Shown: positions 47,508-58,800 of the stretch, one piece after another
How the letters are laid out: every line of letters begins with the position of its first letter
How positions within the stretch are numbered: position 1 is the stretch's first letter
NCBI GenBank assembly: GCA_019671135.1
Contig: JAHRHY010000001.1
Location: forward strand, 1 to 64,000
DNA: 64,000 nt
Direction: 5' to 3'
DNA from: Linnemannia hyalina
Lineage: Eukaryota; Mortierellomycota; Mortierellomycetes; Mortierellales; Mortierellaceae
Made by a program: the position numbers and the translations under genes
Notes under the pieces: generated by a model
The model's input: the letters and a program-made list of their open reading frames with translations, nothing else
Told to the model about the DNA's origin: nothing
Database searches by the model: none

Positions 47508-47834
47508 ACCAAACCCTTTATCTACAACCCCAATACCCACTACAAACCCGGCGGTCCTCTTCCTCCCAAGCTATCACAAGAAGAGAAAGACTACCTCTAC
47601 AAGAATGGTGGCTGCTACAAGTGCCGTAAACTTGGCCACCTTGGGCCCGATTGCAGGACTTTCCCTTCGACTTCACGCCCGGCACGACAGTTCAACAATA
47701 TCGAGGTTGCCGACACCCCAACCCTCAACAGGCTACTTCCCAGGCTCAGTCGGGAAAAGCCAACAGCAACTAGAAGACGTCCAGGTTCTAGTTGCTGCTG
47801 CCCCCTCCTCTGCTCCTCTGGACCAGAGGAGTAA
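47508..47834 (+). pseudogene. gypsy E gag, 3' part with CCHC knuckle
   Basis: Continues gag in frame (NNTKPFIYNPNTHYKPGG) with the zinc knuckle CYKCRKLGHLGPDC and a basic tail, ending at 47834. The pol frame (+1 as the sequence stands) overlaps it. Confidence 0.82.
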
Positions 47835-48147
47835 GCCTCTTTCTTCAGATAAGTTTTCCTCTTTTTCTTTTTCGAATAAACGACTTTCTCTGCCCAAAGA
47901 CCTTGCTCCTCTCCCCTCCCCCGCTGCCATTACACTTGTTGATCCCTCGCCCCCTGTCCCTTCTCCCATTATCATTGAGCTCCCCGCTGTATGCACCTCC
48001 CCTGTTCAAGAGGGGGCTGGATTGGCTGCTACAGTGGACCTGGACCCACCTATGTCGCCCCTCGTTCCAGCCCCCACGCCTGGTTCGTCTGTTCCATCTA
48101 CCACGCCCGTGCCTGAGACCGTACCTGTCTTTCCCACAATGACCAAG
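47700..48147 (+). pseudogene. gypsy E pol, N-terminal linker segment
   Basis: A Pro/Ser-rich frame (GKSQQQLEDVQVLVAA, then PPMSPLVPAPTPGSS) that overlaps the end of gag and is cut at TMTK by the palindromic module. It rejoins 48602 in frame after removing the module and one AAG. The exact start is unclear because a frameshift from gag is expected. Confidence 0.65.
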
Positions 48148-48598
48148 GGAGGCCATCCATGTTCGGCTCCACCAACCATAGACTACAGTATAAAAATATC
48201 TGTCAACACCTATTAAAACAGTGTGTTCCTTGAGAGTACAACAAATCTCATCAGCTTTTTCCTTCCACCAGTCTCCATTTTCTACATTCACCACCACTAC
48301 TTTGTAACATCATCTACTTTAGCTGAGAAAGCCTTGGACATGATCATCTCATATTGGATCCTAGATATTACAGATAGTAATTTCCTTTCCAATATGAGAT
48401 GATCATGTCCAAGGCTTTCTCAGCTAAAGTAGATGATGTTACAAAGTAGTGGTGGTGAATGTAGAAAATGGAGACTGGTGGAAGGAAAAAGCTGATGAGA
48501 TTTGTTGTACTCTCAAGGAACACACTGTTTTAATAGGTGTTGACAGATATTTTTATACTGTAGTCTATGGTTGGTGGAGCCGAACATGGATGGCCTCC
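48148..48598. mobile_element. solo 451-bp palindromic module (fold-back MITE-like)
   Basis: GGAGGCC...GGCCTCC with 208-bp arms, the same as the termini of the 7.8-kb element apart from CTAGATATT for CTGGATATT in the spacer. The 3-bp TSD AAG (48145-48147 and 48599-48601) shows that the module can move alone. It was probably mobilised by the transposase at 24162 or a relative. Confidence 0.92.
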
Positions 48599-49547
48599 AA
48601 GAGCAAAATCCGCCGGTTGCGAAAAAGGGGCATTGGTGTGTCTACGTTCACTGCCGAGCAAGCCAAGACTACCCTCCTCACCTTTGTCTGCAATGTTAAT
48701 GGTCACTCCGCTCGGATCCTCATCGACGGTGGAGCTCAAGGCAACGTCATCAGCTCTTCTTTTGTAAAGCGACATCAAATTCCTCTTCACTCTTCTTCTC
48801 CCATCCCCATTGTCCTCCCCGACGGATCTCGCTCCTTCTCTGCCCACACCGCCCACATCACCTTTGCACGACAACAATACTCCACCACTCTCGATCCCCT
48901 CGTCTACCCTTTAAAGAGCTACGACCTCCTCCTTGGCAAACCTTGGCTCACACAAACCAACCCTCTCATCAACTGGCGAACCAACAACCTCCGCATCCGC
49001 TACAACGACATCGACATAGACTGGGACTGTACCGGCTTTCAGTCATCTTCCATCAGCACTCGCACTCGCGGCCTTCTCCTCTCCCACATCCACTTCTACA
49101 CAGAGGCAACAACCCCCGGCAGCGAAATATACCTTGCCCTCATTCGTTCCAACGACAAAGACAACGACAAAGACAACAACAACAATAACGACAATGACAA
49201 TGACCAGCCCACCTCTAACCAACAACTGCCCTCGATCACTCCCATCACACCACGACCACCTCCCTCTCTTCCCCCTGACATCCACTCCATTGTTCACGAC
49301 GAGTTCCCCTACGTTTTTCCCTCTTCACTTCCTTCTGGTCTACCTCCGGACCGTGGAGATGCCATGCGCATCGAAACGGACCCGAGCGCTGACCCTCCTT
49401 TCAAGCCCGTTATTCGTTTGTCTATTGCAGAGTTGGACGAATTGAAGAAGCAACTTGATGAGTTACTCTATAAAAAGCTCATCAAGCCCAGCACTTCTCC
49501 CTACGGCACCCCAGTGCTCTTTGTCAAGAAGGCCGACGGTTCTCTAC
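48599..49547 (+). pseudogene. gypsy E pol: protease and start of RT
   Basis: Begins KSKIRRLRKRGIGVSTFTA, similar to element A Pol. Protease ILIDGGAQGNVISSSF has D-G-G at the catalytic triad instead of D-S/T-G. A linker follows with Asp/Asn repeats (DKDNDKDNNNNNDND), then PDRGDAMRIETDPSADPP and the RT start (FVKKADGSLR). It is cut inside SLR-MCVDYRG by a 495-bp module. Confidence 0.85.
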
Positions 49548-50042
49548 GGAGGCCTTTCAAGTCCAAATTATCATATGGTGTTTGTTACATCTCTGCAGAT
49601 CTTGACGATATCCACCGCGTCCATTAGAGGAGAGTGTATGTATGATACCAAGCATATAAGACAACCATTGTAACATTTTTTGTTTAACTATCCTACTAAA
49701 CACCAACCTATTCTCCAAACAACAAAGTCTTCTTATTTTTCGCACACCAAACTCTTGAATATGTCCATCTACTATTAACCTGTAACCCTCACTGCAAGAT
49801 TCGACAGAGTAGTTCTTGTATGTGATCATCTAAAGCACTTGTATTCTCAACTGTATCTTTGTCGTGAAATACAGGGGAGAGATTACATTTTAAAAATTCT
49901 TGTGCTGTCTATTGCTATTTTATTCTGTGTTCTGTTCCCCACTATGAAGAGATATGCCAGTTATGGAAGTCAACACTCCGTTCCTTGGACTTTGGATATT
50001 TTTTATATGCCTTTTTATATCCTCTGCACATGAAGGGGCCGC
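49548..50042 (+). mobile_element. solo 495-bp terminal module (variant II)
   Basis: GGAGGCC...GCCGC with TSD TAC (49545-49547 and 50043-50045). The empty site is certain, since removal restores SLRMCVDYRG of the RT. The target could be read as 4 bp TACG because the module also starts with G. It shares GTTCCCCACTATG with the module at 53269. Confidence 0.92.
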
Positions 50043-52720
50043 TACGTATGTGTGTTGACTATCGTGGTCTCAACCGCATTACAAGAAAGAACCGCCATCC
50101 CTTACCTAGAATTGATGAGTTGATCGACCGTTTTCGGGGCGCAAAGTACTTTACCAAGTTGGACTTAATCTCGGGGTATCATCAACAACGCATCTATGAG
50201 CCTCACACTCATAAGACCGCCTTCCGTTGTCGATACGGGCACTTTGAGTTCAACGTCGTCCCCTTTGGCCTCACCAACGCCCCAGTCTCCTTCTCCAACA
50301 TGATGCTCAAGGTCCTTGATCCCGTCCTTGACAAGTGGGTGGTCGTCTATCTTGACGATATTCTGATATACTCCAAGACCAAGGCCGAACATCTCCGTCA
50401 TATTCGTAGTGTTCTCTCTCTCCTCCGCCATCACGGTCTCTATGCAAAGTTGAGCAAGTGCTCCTTTATGCAAGAAGAGACTGAGTTCCTCGGTCATGTC
50501 ATTACCAAGGATGGTTTACACACCAATGCCGGTCTTGTTCGCGCCATTCGAGAGTGGCCTCGCCCAACAAAACAAAAGGACGTTCAACAGTTCATTGGGT
50601 TAGCTCAGTTCTACCAGCAGTATATCCACAATTTTGCTGACATCGCTCTTCCCCTCACGTCTCTACTAGGTGAAGGTCGCCAGTTTGTCTGGGATGATGC
50701 CACCGAGTCCGCTTTTCGTGCACTCAAGGATGCCATCAGCTCTGCCCCAGTATTACGCATCTTTGACCCAGACCTACCCTCGATCGTCGAGACCGATGCA
50801 TCGGGTTATGCTGTTGGCGCGGTCCTCTTCCAGATAGACGCTGATGGGTTTGCACGACCCGTGGCCTTCACCTCGCGAAAGATGAATTCTGCAGAACGGA
50901 ATTACCCAACTCATGAGCAAGAGCTCCTCGCTGTGGTCCACGCACTCAAGACCTGGCGGTATTACCTTGACGGCTCCCATTTTATTGTGTATACCGATCA
51001 TGATACGCTCCGTCATTTCCCCACGCAACCCAAGCTCACTCGAAGACAAGCACGTTGGATGGAGCTTCTACAAGAGTATGACTTTGATTTCAAGTTCAAG
51101 CGTGGCGCTGACAATGTCGTTCCTTATGCCCTCTCTCGGCGTCCGGACCACCGCGTACCAAACCCCCCACCCCTCTCAGTCAATGCACTTGACCTTCAAG
51201 CGGACACAGGTTTGAGGCAGCGCCTGATCGAAGGGTATCAAAACGATCCTCGTCTTGGCCCTATCTATCAAAGCTGCCTCCGAGGCAAGTCACCATCCCT
51301 TTACTCATTGTATAATGGCTTATTGTATGTTGAGCGGCATGGTGATACCCTACTCTGCATACCAAAGTTCTCTGACCTACGCCTTCTTCTTCTTCATGAT
51401 GTTCATGATGCTGCCATTGCTGGCCACCTGGGGTTCGATAAAACGTACACTACCTTACGCCGCCTGGCCTACTGGCCCAAGATGTCTGTTGATGTCCGTA
51501 ACTACGTGGCTTCTTGCTCAAGCTGCCAGCGAAACAAGGCTGTTCGTCGCCTTCCTGCCGGTCTGCTCCATCCCTTGGAAGTTCCTGAGCAGCGCTGGGA
51601 TACCGTTACCATGGATTTTGTCGTCAAGTTACCTATGACCGCCCGAAAGCACGATGCCATTACCGTCTTTGTAGACAAGGTCTCAAAACAAGTGCACTTC
51701 GCCCCAAGTCGCACCACAGACACCGCCACCGATGTTGCCAATTGTTTCTTCTCCAACATCTTTCGCCTCCATGGTCTCCCCCTCACCATCGTCTCCGACA
51801 GAGATACAAAATTCACCAGCACTTTTTGGCGTCGACTACAGGAACGCTTAGGCACCAAGCTTGCCATGTCCTCCTCCTTCCACCCACAGACGGACGGCCA
51901 GTCGGAAAGGGCCATTCAAACCCTCAAGACCATGCTGCGCGCCCTGGTGAATCACAAACAAGACGACTGGGACCTGTACCTACCTGCCGCCGAGTTCGCA
52001 TACAACAATGCGGTCCACTCGTCCACAGGCGTCTCGCCATTTTTTCTGAACCATGGTTTCCATCCTCGAGTACCGGCCTCTCTCCTCGGACCCACGGGTG
52101 TCTCTGACCCTGCTTCCTTGTCGGACTTTGACTCGTTTGTCTATGCTCAGCAATCAGCCCTCGCTACTGCCCGCGATAGTCTCCTTACCGCACAAGCCGT
52201 ACAGGCCAAGCATGCCGATGCTCACCGTCGTTCCCACTCTTACCAAGTCGGCGATCAAGTCCTTCTTAGCACCGAGAACATCACAACAGCCTACGACTCC
52301 AGCCGACCAGCCTCCTCCCTTCAGGCCCGTTACTTTGGTCCCTTCACCCTGCTGGCACAACGTTCGCCGGTCTCCTTCCAGGTCGAGCTTCCTCCCACCA
52401 TGCGCATTCATGATGTGTTCCATGTCGACCGCCTCAAACCATACCTCCCCTCCCCGGAGTCGTTGGGCCGTCGGGTAGCACCTCCACCCGACCCCGAAAT
52501 TGTTGATGGAGAAATTGAGTACGAGGTTGAAGCCATCTTGGACCACCGCACAAAGCGCCGCAAGATCGAGTTTCTTGTCAAATGGCTCGGATACGATGCA
52601 GCCAAGGACTCCACCTGGGTTCCCTTCAAGGACATGGCCAATAGTCCGGATATTCTTCGCACATACTGTCAAACACACGATCTGCTTTATTTATTAGGGG
52701 AAGGTGTCACAGTATCATAA
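50043..52720 (+). pseudogene. gypsy E pol: RT, RNase H, integrase, chromodomain
   Basis: Open for about 890 residues: MCVDYRGLNRIT, YLDDILIYS (RT active site), IVETDASGYAVGAV (RNase H), HDAAIAGHLGFDKTY...CSSCQR and TMDFVVKLP, VSDRDTKFT, HPQTDGQSERA (integrase), and the chromodomain EIEYEVEAILDHRTKRR...LVKWLGYD. One conserved site is altered: VPYALSRR where VPDALSRR is usual. The frame runs 16 bases into the 3' LTR before TAA. It would be intact if the inserted module were removed. Confidence 0.88.
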
Positions 52721-52944
52721 TCTGTTGTGACCCTAGATCATTAGCGTCATCTAACCACTGTCTCATCTAACCACATTATCACCTAATTACATCCCCATCT
52801 AACCACATCACCACCTCACCACATCACCACCATCCTGGAGCCCATAGCCTAGCACACATAAATACCCTGGCTCCCCTGTACAATAAACACCATCCGTTTC
52901 TGCCTCCTGCTCTTGTCTATCACCCTTCTTCTGTTGCTATTACA
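52705..52944 (+). repeat. gypsy E 3' LTR (240 bp)
   Basis: Matches 46085-46324 with one difference seen. It is followed by TSD ACTGA (52945-52949). Confidence 0.92.
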
Positions 52945-53084
52945 ACTGAGGCTTTATCTGCTCATCCTTAGTTGGCCGTCGTCGTCGAAGCTCCTCGCGC
53001 ATTTCTGTTGGAAGGACAGGGGTTTTGGCGAAGCAGTTGCGCAGTGTGGAAGGTTTGATCTCACCCCATGCGTCTGGGATCAGT
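52945..53084 (-). pseudogene. pogo transposase, middle segment
   Basis: Encodes IPDAWGEIKPSTLRNCFAKT, the conserved W...I...TLRNCFxKA region of pogo-type DDE_1 transposases, then PVLPTEMREELRRRRPTKDE. It is bounded by solo LTR F on one side (TSD TCAGT) and gypsy E on the other (TSD ACTGA). Removing both restores one frame with the segments at 53878 and 46084. Confidence 0.8.
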
Positions 53085-53877
53085 TGTAATAGGAGCAGAG
53101 CAAGAGAGAAGAGGCAAGGGTGATGGCAAGGAAGGAAGGCAAGAGGCAAGGATAATAGCAAGGGAAAGAGACAAGAGGGTGTAGGGACAAGAGGAAAAGG
53201 CAAGAAGGAATGAGGTTTATTGTACAGGAGGGACAGGGTATTTATACGTCTATGGTATGAGGGATTATGGAGGCCTTTCACGTCCAAGTTATCATATGGT
53301 GTTTGTTACATCTCTGTAGATCTCGACAATATCCATAGCGACTATGGGATGAGAATGTATATATGATACCAAGCATATAAGACAACCATTGTAACATTTT
53401 TTGTTTAACTATCCTACTAAACACCAACCTATTCTCCAAACAACAAAGTCTTCTTATTTTTCGCACACCAAACTCTTGAATATGTCCATCTACTATTAAC
53501 CTGTAACCCTCACTGCAAGATTCGACAGAGTAGTTCTTGTATGTGATCATCTAAAGCACTTGTATTCTCAACTGTATCTTTGTCGTGAAATACAGGGGAG
53601 AGATTACATTTTAAAAATTCTTGTGCTGTCTATTGCTATTTTATTCTGTGTTCTGTTCCCCACTATGAAGAGATATGCCAGTTATGGAAGTCAACACTCC
53701 GTTCCTTGGACTTTGGATATTTTTTATATGCCTTTTTATATCCTCTGCACATGAAGGGGCCGCTATGGTGAAGTAATAATAAGCAGGGGTAGTGTATAAG
53801 ACAGACACACAAGATATTAACAAGGAAGTAAGGAACAAGGCAGCCAAAAGCAGGAGGCAATCTACAATCCTGTTACA
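53085..53877 (-). mobile_element. solo LTR F, carrying a 495-bp module
   Basis: TGTAATAGG...CCTGTTACA, TSD TCAGT (53080-53084 and 53878-53882). On the minus strand it has a TATAAATACCC box and CAATAAACC signal as in other LTRs. Without the nested module it is about 295 bp. Its excision restores WTLIPDAW in the pogo transposase, which proves the boundaries. Confidence 0.88.
53269..53763 (+). mobile_element. solo 495-bp terminal module, variant I/II chimera
   Basis: GGAGGCC...GCCGC with TSD TAT (53266-53268 and 53764-53766). The 5' part carries variant I bases (CTGTAGATCTCGACAATATC, GGGATGAGAATG). From about 53400 on it carries variant II bases (CTTTGTCGTGAAATAC, GATTCGACAGAG). It is therefore a recombinant between two module variants. 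Confidence 0.9.
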
Positions 53878-55430
53878 TCAGTGTCCAAGCGCGCCCATTA
53901 GAGATAGTCGTAGTTTGGTCGAAGTTACGAGCAAGATATATTTCACGGCCAAGTTTCTCCAGAAACGCTCGTTTGAAAGCGCTGATAACGCCGGCATCGA
54001 GAGGTTGGGTAACCGATGTCGAGTTTGTGGGTAGTCGCCGGATGCAAAGATACTTCCAAGGAATTCCCTGTTGATGGTCGCGCATATCGACATCATTGTG
54101 TGATCCTGCGGAATCCAGAAGAAGAAGAATTGGCTGTGAGAGCTCATCATCCAACTGTTCCAGCCATCGTACGAATACATCGCCGGTCATCCATCCTTTC
54201 TTCGTTCTCACCATGATCATCTTCGAGGCCGCCTCTTCTTCAACGTCTGTAGGGATGTGTTCGCCTAATGGGTATCAAGCAGTCATAAAGGTTAAGATCT
54301 GAAAAAAGAATGCTGTCATTTGTAGCACTGTCATACATATAGTATATTACCGATAACCACTGGCCTCAATGACTGTTTAGTCTTGGCCAAGGCGAGAGAC
54401 GTGCCAGAGGCATTGATGCAAAATAAAATGGATACTTTGCAGTCCCGGAGAGCCTTGGCGCCAGATTTGAAAAGCGATGTCGTGTAAGATTTGGTGTCCA
54501 GTTCCTTTACATACATCCCAGTCTCATCGCAGTTGAAGATAGTGTCGGGAGTGTACTGGGCGCAAAGTTGGCGAATTTCAACGAGCTCGGGCTCGATTGC
54601 CTCCAAATCGACCGATCCCGCCTCTCCATGAAGCTGACAATACGAGATACGATGCTGTTTCCTGAGAGAGTCGAACCAATAGGCCGAAAAAGATAACGGC
54701 ACCTCAGATACAGTGCTACCCGAATCGTCCTTGAGATCGCAAAGAACCATACATGCGAAATGAGCTGCTTCCTTCATCATCTTGCCCGTCACAGGAACAT
54801 TCTTCTTGCGTTGATCGTGCAGCCAGTAGAGCAGGGCCTGCTCGATCACTAGACCCTTCCGCTTGACGATGTAATGAGCGCCATCGGGAAGTGTCTTTGC
54901 TGCAGCACGTAGCTATTGATTGACATATTGTAAGTAACAGGAATCTTAATAAATTACTTTTAATGTATACAGCTCTTGGCAGCCTGTTGAAAATAATAAT
55001 ATACCTTATCTTCTCGGCTCAGCATGCGTTCAAAGGTTTTTCTTGGAAGGTTGACTCCTATCGCAGGTCCATAGGAGCGGGGGGAAAGCTTGAAAAATGG
55101 GATGTTCTCCTTCCGTTTTTCGAGATAGCGATATATGTCCAGCAGCTCGACTTGCGCTTGTAGGGAGCGAGAGACTCTTGCACGCGGAATCTCGAACTTG
55201 TCGGCAGTAGGGAATACAATGATAGCAGCCATGTCATCGTTCCTAGCGCTGTTCAAAAGGTCGTTGTATCGCAGTCGGCGAGTGGCGTTGATCTCTTCAA
55301 GCTTTCGGCTGGTGTATGTTTTGTCCTTCTTGGAGGTGAGCTGAGGAGGGGCGGGTTTCTGCTTTTGGGCTCGCGTCTTAACCTCATCCGCGAACGAGCG
55401 GCGTCGACGCTTGACTTTATTCGTTGCCAT
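53878..55430 (-). pseudogene. pogo/Tigger-type transposase, exons 1-3 (N-terminal and catalytic part)
   Basis: ATG 55430 (MATNKVKRRRRSF; an upstream in-frame ATG is at 55469). Exon 1 55430-55005; intron 55004-54913 (GTATAT...ATAG); exon 2 54912-54351; intron 54350-54265 (GTAATA...TTAG); exon 3 from 54264. Exon 1 and the start of exon 2 hold the CENP-B-type helix-turn-helix regions (FERMLSREDK, LVIEQALLYWLHDQRKKNVPVTG). The DDE_1 catalytic domain has FNCDETGMY (first Asp), WMTGDVFVRWLEQL, LLLLDSAGSH (second Asp) and LPTNSTSVTQPLDAGVISAFKR (third Asp). Cut at AWTL by LTR F. Coding was intact before the insertions. It catalysed cut-and-paste movement of the element. Confidence 0.85.
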
Positions 55431-55497
55431 GGTGAATGACTGGTTACTGAAGTTACAAGATGCGTCCATGGTGAATGTAAGAGTGATGTAAACTACA

Positions 55498-55579
55498 CGT
55501 CAATGCTCACGTGCACTATATACTCGGGACTGTGTTTTCAAGTTTTAGAATACTTCTTTCATGGAGGTAATTCAGTCTG
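55498..55579. repeat. pogo right terminal inverted repeat
   Basis: CGTCAATGCTCACGTGCAC to GGTAATTCAGTCTG, the reverse complement of 45511-45592 with few mismatches. Confidence 0.85.
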
Positions 55580-55593
55580 TTTGTTTCGTTTAT

Positions 55594-55623
55594 CGGCCCA
55601 TTTTCACTAGTAAAATGGGCCCA
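55594..55623. repeat. short perfect hairpin downstream of the Crinkler gene
   Basis: GGCCCATTTT-CACTAGT-AAAATGGGCC, 10-bp arms, about 220 bases after the minus-strand stop at 55842. Possible 3'-end signal or remnant of a small inverted-repeat element. Confidence 0.4.
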
Positions 55624-55841
55624 AAACCCATTTTCGACTGTACATACTTCCTCTTACACTTTCCTACCTTTCTGCCTGTTTCCTGGCAGGAGCACACTGG
55701 CCCCCCAAGCTTGTGCAATTGTGCGGCGGATTTAGATCCCAAATACACTACCATTTCACGCTGACCTTGTTCGGGTGTTAATGGGCGACAGGGAGACTAT
55801 TGCTGCTAAACCGCTTGCAAAATTCGTTTATTCGTTTCTCG

Positions 55842-58800
55842 CTACTGCTTCTCCAACATGGGCTTCTTCTCCGCCCTATCTGACGAGCCAGTCTGGTCGC
55901 TGACTCGCTTGGTTCCCTTCACACTGTCGAGCAAATCGACTACTCCTCTAGGCACAAAATCCCGCATATTGCTCCCGTCAATGATCATGAGAAGCTGCAT
56001 CAATGGCCCGTTGGAAGTATGGCTACGATTAGCTCCACTCTCAGAATCCGTGTCCCAAAGCTCGTCGCGATCCCAGCCCTTTCGCAGCGTCTTTTTGATT
56101 GTAGGGTGGACGTAGACCAAGCTGAGATACTTTCCGCCAGGGCAGTACGTGGCCAGGTTCGGTAGATGATCCTTGATTCTACTCTCATGTACTGTTAGCC
56201 GCGCTTTCTCCACCCCTCCTGGATAGATGCCGTCGAGAAGCTTTGTCTGGACAAATACGGGGTAGAGCTCATTGTTGATTCGCAGGACAAAGACAATGTC
56301 GGGCCCTGAAGGAGACAGCTCTGGGTAGAAAAATGGTGGTACCACACAGCCGTCCTTTCTCGAGTCATTCCTGTAGTGTGCCTCCAAAAAGTCGCGCATT
56401 GTCAGTGCGTCCTTGTACCGAGCTCCCCACTCATAGCCTTCCCATCCAACTATCGCTGCTGGATACTCAAACAAATGCCTCGGGAATGTGACCGGCTCAA
56501 AAGTAGGGATGGGGATCTTGGGCGGCTTCAGGTGCACGGCGGGCTTGGGGATCGAGAACAATTCCTGCTTGAGCTGTTTCTTGTGGAAGGCGTAGATTAA
56601 GTCCAAGGGTGCATGCCGCTCAAAGAGCTTCCCTTCCGAAGGAGGATCCTGCAAGTCTCGGTACTGTTCTCTGAAGTAATTGTAGAATCCTTCGTCTTCT
56701 TTCTGGATCAAGTTGTAGGCAGCCTGGAACACGAAGGGTTCGTCAATAATCGTCTTGACCGTCTTCTCAGTAGCAGCCTGGTCAGCGGAAATGTGAAGAC
56801 GGGCGAAGGCACTCTCGACCAAGATTGGCTCCTCTCCCTGCAGGCTCCAAGGAAGTCCCAGCGAGGCTCGAAAGACAACGGTCTGCCTGAGAACGTGCCT
56901 GATATCGATGGCGTCCTTGAACTTGGCTGGATCCTTGGCGACTTTGTCGAGCATCCTCTTGATGTCAGAGCAAAGGTTTCCACGCACTGGGAAGCGCTCA
57001 GGATAGCACACTAATGAGTGGACTCTTTGTTCGACAGCCTCCTTCCAGTATGACGGAGATCCTTTGGCAATGATCTCCTCTATAGTGGTGAGGAAAAGGA
57101 GGTGGCAAGTGGCTAGGAGGGACGATTAGAGATTTACAGGCGGGAACCGAAATCGTTGACGAGGCGATTAGCAGATGCAAAATGTAATGGTACGTTACCA
57201 ATTGTCGAAACGATTGGACGGAAACGACCTCGAAGCCCGAAAAACAATTCTTGAATGGCTTCTTCCGGTATCAACGTATGAAGCCTGGCTTTGTCGTCCC
57301 CACACATCAGATCCCCGAGATTGTTGATGTACGTTGCCACTTGGTCCACGGTTTCCCAGCCCGGAAAGTCGACAATTCGGCGATTGACCTGCTCCCAGCT
57401 GCTTCCAATGCCGCCTAAACTCAACAGGACCTCGAGTTCATCGGCACTAATGCCGGTACCACATGTCACCACGCAGTAGTTCTGAGTGTTATTCGAAATG
57501 CTCCTCAATCCGTGGATGATAGGAGAGAGAATTGATCTCAAGTCGCCGGAATCCGCGCGAGACACGAAGCAGTCCTTCCCATGATCGCTTAGCGTCTGGG
57601 CTTCATCGAGAACAACGAGAAACTTGCTAGGTGGAGAGTCAGAGGCGTACGAGGAGAGCAGGCCTTGAACCAGGTGGAATTGAGCCTGCAATAGGCGCTT
57701 CAAGTTGGGAAAAGAAATCGCAGGTATCTGGTTGTGATAGACATCAAGTAGGGCCAGGAAAATGCTGTCAAAGACATCCGGTACAGCGGGTTCAAAGGCT
57801 CCCGGACACACTTGGAGTAACATCCAGCGGTCACAAGTAAATGTGTCATGGCGGCCGAGACTCAGACAGTATTGTAGGACCAGAAGGCGTGCAAGGAGAA
57901 GACAGCCCGTAATCGCCTGGATATTGAGACCATTCTGTACTCTGTCTGACGACAAATATCGCGCCGGCATTTCTTTTGCTGATTCGAACAAAGTGGTGAT
58001 ATCCTTGGAACCTCGATCGGCCTGACTGCCGTTCAGATAGAACCCCCATGTCTGTGCAAGCATTTCGACGACAGCTCGAGTCTTCCCACAGCCGCTCACG
58101 CCGAAGAAAGTGATCAAGTCGTTGTTCTGGAAGTTGCTGATCGTTTCTAGAGCTGCCACTGATGGAGGTGTCGTTGTTGATGTCGTCTGGTGTGGTTGCG
58201 TTGGGTGCAGTAGGTACAGAGCAGGTCGAGCTGACTTTTGGGCAAAGGAACTTGATCGCAGCCATGCCTTTGGCAAGCCTTTGACACAGCAGTCTGCCTC
58301 AGGAAGAGAGAGCTCGCCTTCCACGAACAGGCGAAGAAAGTTTGAAGTGGCAGATCCTGGCTGAAAGAACTCCTCCTTAATCCCTTCTATGCGCGTTTGG
58401 ACTAACAGGAAATATGAGCATTAGAAACCATTATTGCCAGCACAGAATAAAGACTGGACTCTAAAGATCATGTAGTTCTCGTACATGCTTCCGTCTCTTG
58501 TTCCAATAATGGCGGTGATGGAGTTCGAACAGGTGCATGGACTATATTGGTGGGATTGGATGAGTGCTACAGGTTAATGCATGGGCCAGAGTCGACGTGC
58601 AAACAGCAAGTCACAAAAAGCAATAAACGCGTGTATGCATTACCTTGAGGAGGGCGCTGAACGATAATGTAGGTGTTGTCGTCGGGACTCGCGGCAAACA
58701 GCGTGGAGAGGAGTGCTCTAGGGTTGTTCAGCTCCGTCTTGTCGTGAATGGTTCCGTCGTCATGAATGGAGACACGGCTGAGGGAGAGCTTGTTCGCATC

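Larger units (their letters stand above)
46085..52944 (+). mobile_element. Ty3/gypsy chromodomain LTR retrotransposon E with three nested insertions
   Basis: LTRs 46085-46324 and 52705-52944 (240 bp; one difference seen, CATTAACACC against CATTATCACC), TSD ACTGA on both sides, PBS TGGTAGCAAAAG at 46325 and polypurine tract AGGGGAAGG at 52696-52704. Its gag holds a solo LTR (47306-47502), the gag/pol linker a palindromic module (48148-48598), and the RT a 495-bp module (49548-50042). It inserted into the pogo transposase gene. Confidence 0.93.
45511..55579 (-). mobile_element. pogo/Tigger-type (Tc1/mariner superfamily) transposon, nested insertions
   Basis: Terminal inverted repeats of about 80 bp: CAGACTGAATTACCTCC at 45511 and its complement ending 55579, continuing through CACAGTCCCGAGTATATAG to ACGTGAGCATTGACG with one or two mismatches (AGAGG/AGAAG). 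The transposase gene runs on the minus strand. It is broken by gypsy E (46085-52944) and solo LTR F (53085-53877), and would be about 2.4 kb without them. The usual TA target duplication is not evident at the flanks (AAAA and TTTG), so the edge bases are uncertain. Confidence 0.82.
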
